This document shows, piece by piece, positions 51,672 to 59,709 of a DNA stretch of 64,000 nucleotides. The stretch is from MED660 sp002691025. GTDB taxonomy: Bacteria; Myxococcota_A; UBA9160; UBA4427. The DNA is taken from NCBI GenBank assembly GCA_002170485.2, contig NHDZ02000011.1, forward strand, positions 1 through 64,000, written 5' to 3'. Each line of letters begins with the position of its first letter. The first letter of the stretch is position 1. The position numbers and the translations under genes are program-made. The notes below the pieces were generated by a model that saw only the letters and a list, made by a program, of their open reading frames with translations, had not been told where the DNA came from and did no database searches.

Positions 51672-52778
51672 ATGAAGGTTCGAGCCGCGATTGCTGTTGA
51701 AGCAGGACACCCGTTGGTGATTGATGAGATCGACCTGGAAGGCCCGAAGCAGGGTGAATGCCTTGTTCGCCTCGCCGCCACTGGAGTCTGTCATACGGAC
51801 GCATTCACTCTATCGGGGGATGACCCGGAAGGGCTCTTTCCTGCGGTTCTCGGCCACGAGGGCGCCGGCGTCGTGGAAGAAGTCGGCCCGGGTGTGACTT
51901 CGCTTGAGGTGGGAGATCACGTGATCCCCTTGTACACGCCTGAGTGTCGGCAATGTAAATTCTGCCTTTCGGGCAAAACGAATCTCTGTGGCGCGATCCG
52001 GGACACTCAAGGTCAGGGTCTGATGCCCGACGGGACCAGTCGGATCTCGTACAAGGGCTCGAAGATTCATCATTATATGGGCACCTCGACCTTTGCGGAG
52101 TACACCGTGGTTCCTGAGATCGCTTTGGCGAAGGTCCGCAAGGATGCGCCGCTCGACAAGGTGTGCCTGCTTGGATGCGGTGTGACAACCGGTATAGGGG
52201 CAGTGCTGCATACAGCCAAGGTCGAACCCGGCTCGAGTGTCGCCGTCTTCGGTTTGGGTGGAATCGGTCTGGCGGTGATCCAGGGNGCGGTGATGGCCGG
52301 AGCGGAGCGGATCATTGCTGTGGATCTCAATGAAAAGAAATTCCCTCTTGCAAGGCAGTTCGGGGCGACGGACGAGATCAATCCCAGGTCTGTGGAGGAT
52401 GTCGAGGCTGCCATCATCGAGTTGACGGATGGAGGGGTTGATTATTCCTTCGAGTGCATCGGGAATGTCGAGACCATGGGTACGGCTCTCCGTTGTTGNC
52501 ATAAAGGTTGGGGCGAATCGATCATCATCGGCGTTGCGGGAGCCGGTCAGGAAATCCATGCGCGTCCGTTTCTCCTGGTGACGGGCCGGTCATGGCGTGG
52601 CACGGCTTTTGGTGGAACCAAGGGCCGCACCCAGCTTCCGGGCTTCGTGGATCGGTACATGGGGGGGAAGATCATGCTTGATGAGATGGTCAGCCGAACC
52701 CTGCCTCTTGAACAAATCAATGACGCTTTTGACTGGATGCATGATGGAGAGGTGATTCGCAGCGTCGTCCTATTTTGA
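51672..52778 (+). CDS. frmA: S-(hydroxymethyl)glutathione dehydrogenase / class III alcohol dehydrogenase
   Basis: Detoxifies formaldehyde through the glutathione adduct. The 368 residues show the medium-chain zinc-enzyme signature: GVCHTDAFT near 38, the HEGAGVVEEVG near 66, structural-zinc cysteines in TPECRQCKFCLSGKTNLC near 93-111 and Rossmann GLGGIGLAVIQ near 193. The class III phrases KGSKIHHYMGTSTFAEY and RPFLLVTGRSWRGTAFGG in parts support FrmA over ordinary alcohol dehydrogenase. Two Ns fall inside. No formylglutathione hydrolase is seen beside it. A sigma-54 regulator follows. Confidence 0.9.
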   Translation: MKVRAAIAVEAGHPLVIDEIDLEGPKQGECLVRLAATGVCHTDAFTLSGDDPEGLFPAVLGHEGAGVVEEVGPGVTSLEVGDHVIPLYTPECRQCKFCLSGKTNLCGAIRDTQGQGLMPDGTSRISYKGSKIHHYMGTSTFAEYTVVPEIALAKVRKDAPLDKVCLLGCGVTTGIGAVLHTAKVEPGSSVAVFGLGGIGLAVIQXAVMAGAERIIAVDLNEKKFPLARQFGATDEINPRSVEDVEAAIIELTDGGVDYSFECIGNVETMGTALRCXHKGWGESIIIGVAGAGQEIHARPFLLVTGRSWRGTAFGGTKGRTQLPGFVDRYMGGKIMLDEMVSRTLPLEQINDAFDWMHDGEVIRSVVLF

Positions 52779-52825
52779 GACTTCTTGAGGGGACTCAAAT
52801 TTTCCTCAGGCTGTGAGCCATCCTC

Positions 52826-53932
52826 TTGTCAGTCAGGGCCAATCGCGGCATCTCCTCTGCAATGATGGAGAGCAATCAAAGCCAGTTGCGCCCGCACCCT
52901 CCCGCGCGTCGATCNAGCGCGGCAATGGAATCGCTGCAGCCCCGTCTCATCTGGGGTGGCAGTCGGTCCATGATCGAGATTCGTGAGAATCTCCGAAGCC
53001 TGTCCCGGTCTGATTCGTCAGTTCTCATCGTGGGCGAAACGGGCACCGGAAAAGGAATGCTGGCGCGAGAGATTCACGAGGCCTCCACTCGCCACGCACA
53101 GCCTTTTGTTCATGTGGATTGCGCCTCTCTCGCGCCGAGCATGATCGAGAGTGAACTCTTTGGCCATGAACGGGGGGCCTTTACGGGAGCCTCGAATCGG
53201 CGTGTCGGCCGTTTTGAATTGGCTTCTTGCGGAACCATCTTTCTGGATGAGATTGCAGAGTTGCCCGTGGAACTCCAGGTCAAATTGCTACGCGTCCTTC
53301 AGGAGCATTCGTTTGAGCGTGTGGGCGGCAGCCGGCCCCTTCGAATGGAGGCCCGGATCCTGGCGGCCACCAATCGGTTTCTCTGGAAGGAGATGGAGGA
53401 GAACCGGTTTCGATCCGATCTCTATTTTCGTCTTGCTGTGGTGGAAGTGGAACTCCCCCCTCTGAAAGAACGCCCAGAAGACATTCCGGCTTTGGTCGAA
53501 GAAGCGCGCCGGACGGTTTCGGTACGTCTGGGCCGATTGATTCGCCCTCCTGGTGACGATGCCTTGGCGAGGCTGGCCCGCCACCCCTGGCCCGGAAATG
53601 GTCGTGAGGTGTTCAACCTCGTGGAGCGCATTGCGGCTTGTTGGCCGGATCTTCCCTTTGATGCACNNNTGGTGGAGAAGGCTCTTCAACCGACTCGCTC
53701 TCTTCGTATGAGTGGATCCAGAGCCGAGGCGGAAATCACACGGGCTGATCTTGAGCGATGCCTGGCAGCCTGTGGCGGGAATGTGAGCATGGCTTCTAGA
53801 AGGCTGGGGATGGCTCGAAGTACCTTGCGTCGCAAGCTGGGCCTTTTGGGTCACCGCGGTGCAGGGGATGCGGCCGATCAGTTGGAGCTCCCTTTTGTAG
53901 GTGGCCAGGGGTTTTCAGAGCGACCCCGTTGA
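52826..53932 (+). CDS. Sigma-54-dependent transcriptional activator
   Basis: A 368-residue activator of sigma-54 promoters. The AAA+ domain has Walker A GETGTGKGM near 70, the sigma-54-contacting GAFTGA near 120, Walker B IFLDEIAELP and the arginine-finger region RFRSDLYFRL near 200. The C-terminus is a Fis-type HTH, NVSMASRRLGMARSTLRRKLG near 320. The N-terminal 45 residues lack a receiver or PAS domain, so it may be constitutively active or regulated by partner proteins. It sits just before the exosortase gene; sigma-54 activators occur in known exosortase loci. Three Ns fall near residue 282. Confidence 0.88.
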   Translation: MSVRANRGISSAMMESNQSQLRPHPPARRXSAAMESLQPRLIWGGSRSMIEIRENLRSLSRSDSSVLIVGETGTGKGMLAREIHEASTRHAQPFVHVDCASLAPSMIESELFGHERGAFTGASNRRVGRFELASCGTIFLDEIAELPVELQVKLLRVLQEHSFERVGGSRPLRMEARILAATNRFLWKEMEENRFRSDLYFRLAVVEVELPPLKERPEDIPALVEEARRTVSVRLGRLIRPPGDDALARLARHPWPGNGREVFNLVERIAACWPDLPFDAXXVEKALQPTRSLRMSGSRAEAEITRADLERCLAACGGNVSMASRRLGMARSTLRRKLGLLGHRGAGDAADQLELPFVGGQGFSERPR

Positions 53933-53996
53933 ACGGGCCTGATTGCGTGCCATGGTTTCGCGGGGGAAGTCTTCCGCGGGATAGGGAGCGCATGGG

Positions 53997-54002
53997 CTAT
54001 AA
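53997..54002 (+). promoter_or_regulatory. Possible -10 box (TATAAT) upstream of the exosortase
   Basis: A perfect TATAAT lies about 195 bases before the exosortase start. No good -35 is seen 16-18 bases before it, so this is only a weak promoter hint. Confidence 0.25.
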
Positions 54003-54194
54003 TAAGCAGATGGCTGCGTCGCTATTTCTGATCTTCAGCCCCCCTCTACGCTGCAAGCATACCCCCGGGGTTGCAAAAGAGGATTGATTCGGTCCTTTGG
54101 ACCTTTCTCGATGGATCTGAAGAGGGCTTGCTCAGTCGCCGATGAATGACATCGGAGGTCTTGAAGTGGGTCGCACAGAGGTTTCGATATTCGG

Positions 54195-55784
54195 ATGAGC
54201 GATTCCAGAATCGAAGAAGAACCGCAAAAAGGACTCCGAGGCGGTTTCCCCGGGTCGGGGTTGCGTAGGTGGGGCCCGCATCTGCTTGGGGTTGCGATTC
54301 TATTGATGGCCTTTCGCCATCTGTATACGCTTGGAACCCGCTACGGATTCAGCCAGGGGGTGGAGTACTGGCTTTTCCGNCCCAACGACAACGCGCCTCT
54401 TGTGATCCTGGGACTGAGCCTTTGGCTCTTCTATNGAAGATCCAATCGGCTGCGTGCTCTGCCGCTTCAAACCGGGCCCTGGTGGTTCATTCTGCCGTGT
54501 GTTCTGATCGGCTGCGTGATTTTTTTCTGGGCCGTGTACACGTCGGCTTTCGATCTCCAGGTGTTTTCGTTGATCTTCCTGAGTTCTGCTGTGTTTGCCT
54601 CCTACTGGGGCCTTCCCGGTGTGCGGGCCGTCTGGTTGCCCATCGCCTTCCTTTTATTCGCGATTCCGCTTCCGGCCCCTCTTCTTCTGGCGGTGATCTT
54701 CAAGCTGCAGATCTGGACTGCGGCATCCAGCGGCTGGATGTTGAACATGCTCGGATTGCCTGCCCTCGTCACGGGTGACCAGATTCTCCGGGTCAATCAA
54801 GCCTTTCAGGTCATTGAGGGCTGTAGTGGAATGCGCTCGATCCAGATCCTCACCATGCTTTCCGTCCTTCTGGTCGACCTTTTCCAAAGGCGTGGATGGC
54901 ATGCCGTCGTNCTNATTGTGGCGGCCCCTTTGGTGGCCTTCGCGCTCAACGGGCTTCGCGTCTTGACGCTGATCCTGAACCCCCACTCGGAAATCATCGC
55001 CATCCACAACCTCCAGGGCATTGTGATTCTTCTCTTGGGCCTCCTCATGGTCTATGGGCTCGANATCGTGCTGGATCGATTCCCACGTCTCAATCCCGGG
55101 TTCTCGTCCCTTCCCGCGCCATCGGGCCGTTTCAGGCCGAATGGGGCTCTCATTCTGGTCTTTTTCCTGGCGACCGTGACCCANGTCGGGTTCTTTTTCG
55201 GGCCCGTCTGGCAGGCCCCGGCAGACACGGCCCCCGCCCTCTACGCCAGCGTGAGCGATGCGCTGACCAAGTGGTCTTCGGANAAGGTCAAGCCGGACTT
55301 CATGTTTCGTGGCAGCGCTCGCTTCGGCGAAGTCTTCGAGCGCCGGTATTTTGCGAACCGTGGAGAGGTCACGGTTTTTGTGGCCGAATCCGATTATCTG
55401 CAAAGAGGTGGCAGCCCTCTTTCCCCGATTACGGCCGTACCGGGTTCGGGTTGGCGGGTCCTGACGGATGAAGAGTTGAAGCTCCCGGACGGCCAGTGGG
55501 TCCACGAGCGAACAGTGGACAAAGGAAAGAGGCGCCTCCTGATCTGGCATTGGGTTCTGGGCTCGGAGGGCCTCCTGGGTGANACCTGGCGGTCTTTTCT
55601 GGCCTTGGACCGGAGCCCCTTCGCTCGCCCGGATCCGATTATCGTGGTTCGGCTTGAAACGGGTCTGGAGAGTCGCCGAGCAGTCGGGTTTGAGGCGGCC
55701 TCGGAACGGCTTGAAAAGATAGAAGCCATACTTCGCCCGGTTCTACTGCGCTTGAGGCCCTCGGCCTCTGATCTTCCGTCCTGA
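54195..55784 (+). CDS. xrt: Exosortase with fused EpsI-like C-terminal domain
   Basis: A membrane transpeptidase-like enzyme that processes PEP-CTERM proteins. The 529 residues show about eight transmembrane segments in the first 305. The family's catalytic set is present: Cys in VIEGCSGMRSIQ near 211, Arg in ALNGLRVLTL near 254 and His in IAIHNLQGI near 272. From about 320 a soluble EpsI-like domain follows (FANRGEVTVFVAES, SGWRVLTDEE), as in XrtD-type fusions. Five Ns lie in the gene. A PEP-CTERM protein lies 1.1 kb downstream and another near the left edge of the window. A sigma-54 activator lies directly upstream. Confidence 0.92.
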   Translation: MSDSRIEEEPQKGLRGGFPGSGLRRWGPHLLGVAILLMAFRHLYTLGTRYGFSQGVEYWLFXPNDNAPLVILGLSLWLFYXRSNRLRALPLQTGPWWFILPCVLIGCVIFFWAVYTSAFDLQVFSLIFLSSAVFASYWGLPGVRAVWLPIAFLLFAIPLPAPLLLAVIFKLQIWTAASSGWMLNMLGLPALVTGDQILRVNQAFQVIEGCSGMRSIQILTMLSVLLVDLFQRRGWHAVXXIVAAPLVAFALNGLRVLTLILNPHSEIIAIHNLQGIVILLLGLLMVYGLXIVLDRFPRLNPGFSSLPAPSGRFRPNGALILVFFLATVTXVGFFFGPVWQAPADTAPALYASVSDALTKWSSXKVKPDFMFRGSARFGEVFERRYFANRGEVTVFVAESDYLQRGGSPLSPITAVPGSGWRVLTDEELKLPDGQWVHERTVDKGKRRLLIWHWVLGSEGLLGXTWRSFLALDRSPFARPDPIIVVRLETGLESRRAVGFEAASERLEKIEAILRPVLLRLRPSASDLPS

Positions 55785-56007
55785 GGCGTGGTATCGAGCC
55801 TGAGGACCAGGGTACCCTTAGGGGATATGCGGGATCGGCCCCTCGCCCTTGGAAGTCCTTGGCCCATACCCGATGTGACTATGAAGCGAATGACCCATNG
55901 GAGACCCATTTGGGAACGAGGTTTCCCTATTGTTGAAACTATTTTGACAAATGANGTGAATGAANCCCTCTGGAGCCNTTNGNTNGCNGCTCAGGGGCTG
56001 NNNNCNT

Positions 56008-56023
56008 CGGCACGCGCATTGCA
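56008..56023 (+). promoter_or_regulatory. Likely sigma-54 (-24/-12) promoter of the dockerin-like gene
   Basis: CGGCACGCGCATTGCA matches TGGCACG-N4-TTGCA with only the first base different. The conserved GG (56009-56010) and GC (56021-56022) are 12 bases apart as required. Transcription would begin near 56034, giving a leader of about 200 bases before the dockerin-like gene. A sigma-54 activator is encoded two genes upstream. Confidence 0.6.
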
Positions 56024-56177
56024 TGTCTANCGNNGCNGAATAGGNNCGNGATNNCCCCCCAGGGGGTANNNNATCAACCCNAATTACNGCANGNCCTCTT
56101 CACNAAAATGGTTCGAAANTGATTCAAAAACGAGTTTGACCTAAGCCTAGCGATGNTGATAGGGTGCAAGAGATGCA

Positions 56178-56227
56178 GATGGGATTCCTTCCCATCGCAA
56201 GGCTCCACGACGGAAATCTCAGAGGAG
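56178..56227 (+). promoter_or_regulatory. Leader hairpin and ribosome site of the dockerin-like gene
   Basis: GATGGGA (56178-56184) pairs with TCCCATC (56190-56196) over a 5-base loop. Downstream CTCC (56203-56206) could pair with GGAG inside the GAGGAG ribosome site (56222-56227), so translation may be controlled by folding. Confidence 0.4.
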
Positions 56228-56236
56228 AATAACGGA

Positions 56237-56674
56237 ATGATGAGAAACCTTATTGTGCTTGGATGCACCGCTCTGCTGACGATCGGCCTTTCTTTTGGCG
56301 CGTTCGCCGGCGCTGCGCCCGACNCGGATGCNGATGGTGTCCCGGACGCATACGATAATTGTGTTGATACTCAGAACGGTCCGGCTGCTTCAGTCTATCC
56401 TGGTTGTAGCGGTCAGCAGGACTATGCGGGTAACGGTTATGGACAGCCCTGTGATCAGGATGTCAATCATGACGGTGCCGTAGGTCTTGATGATGTTGGT
56501 GACGTGCTCTCTGCCCTCGGTACGGGTGGTCCGGCGCTGGATGCCGACTTCAACTGTGATGGCGGTGTGGGTCTCGACGACCTCGGCGACATCCTGAACG
56601 CACTCGGTGGCACACCCGGCCCCTCCGGTCTGGTTTGTGCGGCCCCGACGGCCACGGGCTGCGTTGCATCATAA
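56237..56674 (+). CDS. Secreted dockerin-like / thrombospondin type-3-like repeat protein
   Basis: A 145-residue exported protein. After a signal peptide (LIVLGCTALLTIGLSFGAFAGA) comes a Ca-binding type-3-like phrase DGVPDAYDNCVD, then two dockerin-like EF loops: DVNHDGAVGLDDVGDVLSAL near 75 and DFNCDGGVGLDDLGDILNAL near 100. Dockerin repeats bind cohesin partners in cellulosomes, but related pairs also occur on surface proteins elsewhere. It has no PEP-CTERM tail. ATG at 56237 follows GAGGAG. It lies between the exosortase and a PEP-CTERM gene and behind a likely sigma-54 promoter. Confidence 0.78.
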   Translation: MMRNLIVLGCTALLTIGLSFGAFAGAAPDXDXDGVPDAYDNCVDTQNGPAASVYPGCSGQQDYAGNGYGQPCDQDVNHDGAVGLDDVGDVLSALGTGGPALDADFNCDGGVGLDDLGDILNALGGTPGPSGLVCAAPTATGCVAS

Positions 56675-56687
56675 ACCGTGATTTGGT

Positions 56688-56713
56688 GCCAGCAGGGCCT
56701 CGGCNCTGCTGGC
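56688..56713 (+). terminator. Hairpin after the dockerin-like gene
   Basis: GCCAGCAG (56688-56695) pairs with CTGCTGGC (56706-56713), with an inner GCC/GGC pairing. No T tract follows directly, so it may be a processing or attenuating hairpin and not a full terminator. Confidence 0.4.
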
Positions 56714-56866
56714 AGATGCATCAAGTTCGTTCGTTCTTAGTTCCAAATGTTCCAAATGTTCTAATTGGATTAGTAAGTAAGTNTTCTTTGAAAGCACGTG
56801 TAATTCGGTACTTAGGCTTAAGTGTTTTCAAAGGACTTGAACACCTTATATAAGGGAGATAATTGG

Positions 56867-57490
56867 ATGCGACTTTTGATTACCAACCTGCTGGCTTCGG
56901 CACTCCTGATCTTCGGGGCTGCTTCGGCACATGCATTTGCAACAACGATGACCAGCAACTACAGCAACGGCACAGTGCTGACCACGGGNGACACCGTGAG
57001 CGTCACGGTGAACTTCGNCAGTGAAGGNGNGGCGNNNATTTCGCTTCTTTCTGTCAGTGTCCTGTTCAACGACNNCATCATGTCGTGGGACCAGGGTTCC
57101 AGCTCGAGCCCCTCGTACGCGCTCTATGTTTCGGGCGGTAAGGGAAACCAGTACCTCNTTCCCGCCACCACGAACCTGACGCTTCGAACGGGCACCAGCA
57201 ACCAGATCCTTCTGGACTTCCAGAACACTGCCCTGCCGGGTGGTAACCGGGATNCCGGTTCCTTCGACATGGCNACCTTGGTGTTCAGCGTAGCNGACAC
57301 NGGTNNNGGCCTNGCGGCNTTCACCCTGAGCAACAACTCACCGGGTAACATCCTGCAGCTTTCGGATGGCTCCAACCCGGCGAATGCTCTTTCGGGTGAC
57401 TTCGACGTCGTGACTCCCGAACCGACCACTGCTCTTCTGGTGGGTCTCGGTCTCGCGGGTCTGGGCGTGGCAGGTCGACGCCGAGCCTAG
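56867..57490 (+). CDS. PEP-CTERM sorting-domain exported protein
   Basis: A 207-residue surface or secreted protein. It has a signal peptide (LLASALLIFGAASAHA), a beta-rich body with VSVTVNF and NTALPGGNRD stretches resembling cohesin-like or adhesive folds, and a C-terminal sorting tail TPEPTTALLVGLGLAGLGVAGRRRA in parts: TPEPT, hydrophobic helix, RRRA. The cohesin-like look beside a dockerin-like neighbour is suggestive but not certain. ATG at 56867 follows GGGAG. Many Ns affect the middle. It is followed by a strong terminator. Confidence 0.85.
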   Translation: MRLLITNLLASALLIFGAASAHAFATTMTSNYSNGTVLTTXDTVSVTVNFXSEXXAXISLLSVSVLFNDXIMSWDQGSSSSPSYALYVSGGKGNQYLXPATTNLTLRTGTSNQILLDFQNTALPGGNRDXGSFDMXTLVFSVXDXGXGXAXFTLSNNSPGNILQLSDGSNPANALSGDFDVVTPEPTTALLVGLGLAGLGVAGRRRA

Positions 57491-57517
57491 TTGTAAGACT
57501 AGACAAGCTCAAAGAAG

Positions 57518-57554
57518 ACCCCCTGGTCGCCTAGGCCAGGGGGTTTTTCTTTTT
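57518..57554 (+). terminator. Rho-independent terminator after the PEP-CTERM gene
   Basis: ACCCCCTGG (57518-57526) pairs with CCAGGGGGT (57536-57544) around a 9-base loop and is followed by TTTTCTTTTT. It lies between the convergent PEP-CTERM and sulfatase-like genes. Confidence 0.9.
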
Positions 57555-57636
57555 GTGGGCCTCTCTTCTCTCGGCTTCGCCCGTCCTCATGCATGGGAGG
57601 TGAAGGAGGATGGGGTCGGGAATTCCGACTCGAGGT

Positions 57637-59709
57637 TCAGGGGGCCGATTCCCGAATCGGGGCGCCGTCCCGAATGAGTGTGAGGTGGCCGCGGACTTCG
57701 TCGATGATCTCCGGGGCTGCATTCGCGGCTTCAAGGAGACGGAGGCTTTCTCTTGAGACCGCTTCNGCTCGTTTGAAGTCTCCTTGGGTTGCGAGAGCGG
57801 CCGAGAAGGTATCGAGATAGGCGGCCTGTGTGGTNCCNGGGTCGTTCGCCAGCATGTCTTCNATGANGGCCACGGCNCGCTCTCCGTTGCGGATCGTTTC
57901 ATCGGAAGAGGTGGCCAGTAGCCAGGCGAGATCGTTACGATTGGCTTTGTCGAGGGGACAGGCTTCGGCTCCGTCTTCCAGGAGAGCTACGAAGTCCGGG
58001 TAGCGTCCCTGATTTCGTAAGAGGACGCCCAGTTCGGAACGACTCTTGTATTCACAGGGCTCCAGATCAAGGAGTTCGCCGAACGTCAGGATGGATTCCT
58101 CCTTCCGTTCGAGCCTGCTCAGGGCACGCGCTGTAAGTAGAAGGACCTGGGTGGATTCGGGTGCTTTCAGCCGGATCGGCTCAAGCAGGTTCAAGGCTTC
58201 CTGGGCTTTCTCTCGGCGTAGATAACCTTGAGCCCTGGCGACGCCTTCGGCGCTCTCGACCATGGAATTGGGGTCGGCGCCATAGAGGTCGAGAGGGGAC
58301 TCGCCGGCTTCGATTTCCATCCGAGGAGCGTGAGCCACGTATCCGAGGGCGATCAATTCGGCGGCGATCTGTTCATCGATTTCAGCTTGCGCAGAAGTTT
58401 CGGCGGTCATTGTGTCGGTGAGGAGGACCTCGAGTTCGTCCCGCATCGCGACAACCCGTTCGGGGTGCTCTTGGGCCAGGTTGGTCAATTCATTCGGATC
58501 TTCTTTCACGTTGTAGAGCTCTGGATTGGTTTTGTGGATGTACTTCCAGTCGCCTTTTCTCAGGTACCGGAGTGTCGGTAGGCTGAAGGTGGCCGCAAAC
58601 CGAGTGGCCTCCCCATACGCGGGGCGGTCCTGGGAGTCCGGGTCTCCTTTGATCATGGGCAGGAGTGATTTTCCATCGAGCTCGTCTGGCATGGGAATGC
58701 CCAGGAGTTCGAGAACCGTCGGCAGGATGTCGATGGTCCGCGCCAGAGAAGGGATCCGCTTTCCTCCCGTCAGCCGATCCGGGGCCCACAGGATCAGAGG
58801 GACTCTCATCGTACTGTTGTAGACGAAGTAGCTGTGGGTGGGCTCGCCGTGGTCGTCCAGGCCTTCGCCGTGGTCGGCGGTGAGGACGATGATCGTATCC
58901 TCATCGAGGGCCAGTTCCTTGAGGCCTTCCAGGAGCCTTCCAATCTGCTCATCCACATAGGCGACCTCGGCGTGGTAAGGGCTCTCTTGGAACCTTCTGC
59001 GGAAGGCTTGGGGCGCATAGTAGGGATTGTGGGGATCAAAATAATGGAGCCATAGAAAGAAGGGATCCTTTCCGTATCGTTGCATGAACTCAAGAGCCCG
59101 ATTCGTGATGTCCGCTCCGTCTCGGGTCAGCGGTTTTTCAGAGTCGTGCTGGGTGGGAACCGACTTGAGGGTGACGTTGCGACTCAAGGCGCCTCGCTGG
59201 TGGGTGAATCCCTGGGTGATTCGCGTTTCCTTTCTGAGTACCGGCGCTGCGATTTCGGCCGCGGTCCGGTAGCCGGCGTCCGTCAGGATCTCGGCCAGCG
59301 TGATTTCGGCTTCAGGGAGGATGAATCCCGCGTTGGCCCGGACGCCGTGATGGTGAGGCCACTGACCGGTCAGGATCGAGGCATGGGAGGGAAGGGTTTC
59401 CGGGTTGGTCGTCATGGCGTGGTCGAAGACGATCCCTTCTTTTCCCATTCGGTCGATATGAGGGGAGGGCTTCTTTTCCTGGCCATAGATTCCCAGGGCG
59501 TCGGCCCGCAAGGTGTCGAGCGTGATCAGGATCAGGTTGGGTTTGTCAGATCGGGAGGTCGGAGCAGGTGCGGGTATGGCGCTCGTGGCCGGATCGGGCG
59601 GTGGTGGCGAAGACTCTGGATTTCCACATGAGAATGAGAGCCCGAGCAAGAGGGCCAGGGTCAAGAGGGCGGATTCTGTTTGTCGCATTTCGGGAATTCT
59701 CGCTTTCAA
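57637..59709 (-). CDS. Lipoprotein sulfatase-superfamily enzyme with C-terminal TPR region
   Basis: An alkaline-phosphatase-fold hydrolase of about 690 residues. A lipobox-like LSFSC follows the signal segment, so it is probably an exported lipoprotein. Metal-site phrases are ITLDTLRADALG and LTADHGEGLDDHG. Where sulfatases have the formylglycine C/S-x-P-x-R, this reads TLPSHASILTG: Thr replaces Cys/Ser and His replaces Arg. From about 480 on there are TPR-like helices (EGVARAQGYLRREKAQEALNLL, LLLTARALSRLERKEESIL). The TTG at 59709 overlaps the upstream stop (TTGA); ATG at 59688 is an alternative. It is the last gene of a three-gene set. Substrate is unknown. Confidence 0.82.
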   Translation of the reverse strand: MKARIPEMRQTESALLTLALLLGLSFSCGNPESSPPPPDPATSAIPAPAPTSRSDKPNLILITLDTLRADALGIYGQEKKPSPHIDRMGKEGIVFDHAMTTNPETLPSHASILTGQWPHHHGVRANAGFILPEAEITLAEILTDAGYRTAAEIAAPVLRKETRITQGFTHQRGALSRNVTLKSVPTQHDSEKPLTRDGADITNRALEFMQRYGKDPFFLWLHYFDPHNPYYAPQAFRRRFQESPYHAEVAYVDEQIGRLLEGLKELALDEDTIIVLTADHGEGLDDHGEPTHSYFVYNSTMRVPLILWAPDRLTGGKRIPSLARTIDILPTVLELLGIPMPDELDGKSLLPMIKGDPDSQDRPAYGEATRFAATFSLPTLRYLRKGDWKYIHKTNPELYNVKEDPNELTNLAQEHPERVVAMRDELEVLLTDTMTAETSAQAEIDEQIAAELIALGYVAHAPRMEIEAGESPLDLYGADPNSMVESAEGVARAQGYLRREKAQEALNLLEPIRLKAPESTQVLLLTARALSRLERKEESILTFGELLDLEPCEYKSRSELGVLLRNQGRYPDFVALLEDGAEACPLDKANRNDLAWLLATSSDETIRNGEXAVAXXEDMLANDXXTTQAAYLDTFSAALATQGDFKRXEAVSRESLRLLEAANAAPEIIDEVRGHLTLIRDGAPIRESAP

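Larger units (their letters stand above)
55785..56236. other. N-rich intergenic region with a likely -24/-12 promoter
   Basis: About 450 bases with many Ns. No gene can be read. A sigma-54-type sequence lies at 56008-56023 and a hairpin plus ribosome site lie near the right end, both described separately. Confidence 0.5.

Noticed and set aside
56161..56227. Resemblance of the dockerin-gene leader to a GEMM-type c-di-GMP riboswitch
   Set aside because: The GCAAGGC after the hairpin resembles part of the motif, but the 3' half of the aptamer has no room before the start codon.
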